NCBI GenBank assembly: GCA_028723145.1
Contig: JAQYFM010000087.1
Coordinates: 1 to 17,328 of the forward strand
Direction of reading: 5' to 3'
Origin: Spirochaetales bacterium
Lineage (GTDB): Bacteria; Spirochaetota; Spirochaetia; Sphaerochaetales; Sphaerochaetaceae
DNA length: 17,328 bases
Positions 15,364 to 17,328 of this stretch are shown piece after piece. Each line of letters starts with the position of its first letter. Within the stretch, counting starts at the first letter, position 1. The notes under the pieces were generated by a model, which had not been told where the DNA came from, made no database searches, and saw only the letters and a list, made by a program, of their open reading frames with translations. The position numbers and the translations under genes are program-made.

Positions 15364-16267
15364 TCTTTACCCCCTTATGATGAGAAAATACTTTACTCTT
15401 CCAATAAGGAACTGCTAAGAAAAGCGCAACGATTACAGCTGTGATGAGCTTGAGATCGTTTGTGTTTAATCCGAGCTGGAGAGTGATTTGGATAACGATA
15501 TAGTAGATAATTGAACCGCAGACAACAAAGGAAAGAGTTCCTGCAAAGTTATGCTTAATTTTCTTAAATACAACTTCACCGATAATAACGGAAGCAAGAC
15601 CAATTACGATTGCACCACGACCCATGTTAACATCAACAGCACCTTGATATTGAGCAACTAGTGCACCTGAGAGTGCTACTAATGCATTAGAAATCATAAG
15701 GCCAAGGATAATATCGTTATCTGGGTTAATACCTTGTGCTCTAGCCATATCTTTATTGGCACCAGTTGCTCTCATTGAACAACCTTTTTCTGTTCCAAAG
15801 AACCAATAAATAACACCAATAAGAATTGCTAAAAGAATTACTAACAAAAGAACTGGGTTATCGAGGGAAATATCACGAACATAGCGTTGTGATACTAATA
15901 AGTCATATTTATCAACACTTACTGGCTGATTTGACTTTCCGCCCATAATTCTTAGGTTTACAGAATATAAAGCAAGCTGAGTGAGTATTCCCGCAAGAAT
16001 AGCAGGAATACCACACTTTGTATGAAGGGCTGCTGTGATAAGCCCAGCGATTGCACCTACACCGGTGGCAGCAAGAACTGCAATATATGGATTAACTCCC
16101 GCTCTAATCATGACCACGCATACAGCGCCACCTGTAGCAAGAGAACCGTCAACAGTAAGATCGGCTACATCGAGGATTCTATAGGTGACATATACACCTA
16201 AAGCCATTATACCCCAAATCAAGCCCTGTGATACTGCACCTGGAAGTGCATTCAAGAGTGAAATCAT
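15356..16267 (-). CDS. ABC transporter permease (BPD_transp_2 family, TrpY-like)
   Basis: A 303-residue membrane protein with about eight or nine hydrophobic segments (roughly 10-28, 42-56, 60-82, 88-106, 138-157, 186-206, 218-236, 242-262, 273-288). VADLTVDGSLATGGA (34-48) near the N-terminus and GCSMRATGANKDMARAQGIN (162-181) in the cytoplasmic loop that meets the ATPase are characteristic of PF02653 permeases in the branched-chain/TrpXYZ group. A single permease gene implies a homodimeric channel. It starts 23 bp after the binding-protein gene with an AGGGG site upstream and overlaps the ATPase gene by 8 nt. Confidence 0.92.
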   Translation of the reverse strand: MISLLNALPGAVSQGLIWGIMALGVYVTYRILDVADLTVDGSLATGGAVCVVMIRAGVNPYIAVLAATGVGAIAGLITAALHTKCGIPAILAGILTQLALYSVNLRIMGGKSNQPVSVDKYDLLVSQRYVRDISLDNPVLLLVILLAILIGVIYWFFGTEKGCSMRATGANKDMARAQGINPDNDIILGLMISNALVALSGALVAQYQGAVDVNMGRGAIVIGLASVIIGEVVFKKIKHNFAGTLSFVVCGSIIYYIVIQITLQLGLNTNDLKLITAVIVALFLAVPYWKSKVFSHHKGVKNA

Positions 16268-16290
16268 TACAACAACCCCTAAAGATATTA

Positions 16291-17241
16291 TTAGATAGCT
16301 ACGTAACCTGCTGGAGCTGCAATTCCGAGGGCTTCACAAATAGCTGCGTTATACTTCTTTGTGACCTGTGGTGCATACTGAACAGGCATCTTAGAAACAT
16401 CAGCACCATCCTTGAGGATTGAAACTGCCATCTCACCTGTAGCATAACCGATATCATAGTAACTGATTGAAAGTGTTGCAACACCACAACCTGAACAAAT
16501 ACCCTCTTCACCAGCAACTACTGGAGTCTTTGAAGGAATTACTACGTTTGCAATAGCTTCTGTGTTAGAAGCAGCTGTGTTATCTGTAGGAATGTAAATA
16601 ACATCTACACTGTCAGCAGCCTTCTGAGCAACAGATGCTACATCATTTGTATCTGTGAATGAGAATCTAGCTGTTTCATATCCAAGCTTAGCAAGTTCTT
16701 TTTCCATAACTTCTACCTGGTAAACTGAGTTAGCTTCAGCTGAGCAGTAGAGTAAACCTACTTTCTTAGCTGTTGGGAAGAGCTCCTTAACCATTTCAGC
16801 CTGCTTATCAAGTGGAGCAAGGTCAGATGTACCAGAAACGTTAGTTCCAACTGTACCAGTCCAGCCGTCAATTTCAAGAGCTGAAGCATAGTCTGTAATA
16901 GATGTACCAAGTACAGGAATCTTACTTGTTGCAGAAGCTGCAGCCTGGAGAGGAGCAGTAGCATTAGCAAGAATTAAGTCAACATTCTTAGCAACAAAAC
17001 CATTTACGATTGTTGAACAGTTTGTAGCTTCACCAGAAGCGTTCTGTTCATCGATAACGACTGAATCACCGAGTCCTTTAATAAGAGCGTCTTTGAAACC
17101 CTGTGTAGCAGCATCAAGAGCTGGATGCTGTACTAACTGACAAATACCAACTGTGTACTTTTTACTTGATTCTGCAGCACCCTGAGCAAATACAGATGCG
17201 CACATCAATAGAGCTAACAAAACGACGAGAACTTTTTTCAT
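16291..17241 (-). CDS. ABC transporter substrate-binding protein (PF04392, TrpX-like)
   Basis: A 316-residue exported protein. MKKVLVVLLALLMCASVFA is a signal peptide, with cleavage expected after Ala19 (VFA-QG). A Cys at 14 follows Met, a poor lipobox, so lipidation is doubtful. The mature part starts with the first strand YTVGICQLVQHPALDAATQG and has two Rossmann-like lobes, as in PF04392 proteins. VGLLYCSAEANSV lies in the second half. Relatives include TrpX, proposed to bind aromatic amino acids, but a substrate cannot be assigned here. AGAGG lies 6 nt upstream of the ATG. It is the first gene of the transporter operon and has a structured leader. Confidence 0.92.
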   Translation of the reverse strand: MKKVLVVLLALLMCASVFAQGAAESSKKYTVGICQLVQHPALDAATQGFKDALIKGLGDSVVIDEQNASGEATNCSTIVNGFVAKNVDLILANATAPLQAAASATSKIPVLGTSITDYASALEIDGWTGTVGTNVSGTSDLAPLDKQAEMVKELFPTAKKVGLLYCSAEANSVYQVEVMEKELAKLGYETARFSFTDTNDVASVAQKAADSVDVIYIPTDNTAASNTEAIANVVIPSKTPVVAGEEGICSGCGVATLSISYYDIGYATGEMAVSILKDGADVSKMPVQYAPQVTKKYNAAICEALGIAAPAGYVAI

Positions 17242-17247
17242 AATCTA

Positions 17248-17293
17248 CCTCTTTATAGAGAAAAAAATACCGCCCCGAAGGGACAATTCTCTA
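17248..17293 (-). promoter_or_regulatory. Structured leader of the ABC importer operon
   Basis: On the minus strand the leader has TAGAGAA (17287-17293) able to pair with TTCTCTA (17256-17262). They enclose a short hairpin (GTCCC-TTC-GGGGC) and a run of seven T residues. The CTCT inside the second arm can instead pair with AGAG of the ribosome binding site (17249-17252). The two pairings exclude each other. This could be a simple attenuator or translational switch; no known riboswitch class was recognised. Confidence 0.35.
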
Positions 17294-17295
17294 TT

Positions 17296-17324
17296 AGATT
17301 AGTGATAAGATAAACAAAAGTCAA
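17296..17324 (-). promoter_or_regulatory. Likely promoter of the ABC importer operon
   Basis: TTGACT (5/6 match) is followed after exactly 17 bases by TAATCT, a weak -10. Transcription would start near 17289, just at the leader hairpin. The window ends 4 bases upstream, so any operator further upstream is not visible. Confidence 0.4.
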
Positions 17325-17328
17325 CAGT

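Noticed and set aside
17242..17328. T-box or known riboswitch in front of the TrpX-like gene
   Set aside because: The leader is only about 48 bases long and has no T-box sequence or recognised aptamer core. Only simple alternative hairpins are seen.
1..17328. CRISPR arrays, tRNA or rRNA genes
   Set aside because: No regularly spaced direct repeats and no tRNA or rRNA signature were seen when reading both strands. Gaps between genes are short except for the 321-1264 region, which the IS remnant explains.

Overview
The window reads as part of an AT-rich bacterial chromosome, most likely from a host-associated spirochaete (Treponema- or Sphaerochaeta-like). This is an inference. It rests on the solute-binding protein, whose signal peptide runs into FAQGAAESS, a style common in that group, on the GroEL and Pgi sequences, on a groEL with no groES beside it, and on the general gene mix. 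No rRNA or tRNA is present to fix the taxonomy. Nearly all genes lie on the minus strand. Only argR and pgi are on the plus strand, and they sit back to back with the lemA operon.

Layout from left to right. Positions 1-1260 are a scarred region. It holds the first codons of a flavin/NAD(P)-type oxidoreductase, the 3' third of an endonuclease/exonuclease/phosphatase (EEP) gene, and a collapsed IS200/IS605 element. In that element the start of TnpA is fused in frame to the end of TnpB, with an internal stop. Positions 1265-5806 carry four minus-strand genes that may form one transcript: a DUF262 protein with degenerate motifs, a DUF262 protein with intact motifs, an ATP-grasp ligase, and an esterase overlapping the ligase by one base. 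A strong hairpin follows. Positions 5907-7535 are groEL with its own terminator.

Positions 7613-11477 form a tightly packed operon: lemA, a DUF2207 membrane protein, a VTE5/dolichol-kinase-like CTP-dependent lipid-alcohol kinase, and a DUF92 protein related to plant VTE6. The last three genes overlap by 7 nt at each junction. The two lipid enzymes together match the two steps that turn an isoprenoid alcohol into its diphosphate. Positions 11634-13680 are argR and pgi, sharing a promoter and ending at a hairpin that can also serve the gene converging from the right. Positions 13735-17241 hold a short-chain dehydrogenase and, upstream of it on the same strand, a three-gene ABC importer (binding protein, permease, ATPase) of the TrpXYZ/PF04392 type.

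The best candidates for something undescribed are the paired DUF262 proteins, one apparently catalytic and one pseudo-enzyme-like and neither with a visible nuclease domain, and the coupled VTE5/VTE6-like kinase pair within a LemA/DUF2207 operon. Two RNA-level features also deserve attention. One is the hairpin that ends the ABC operon and contains the ribosome binding site of the dehydrogenase. The other is a leader with competing hairpins in front of the binding-protein gene.
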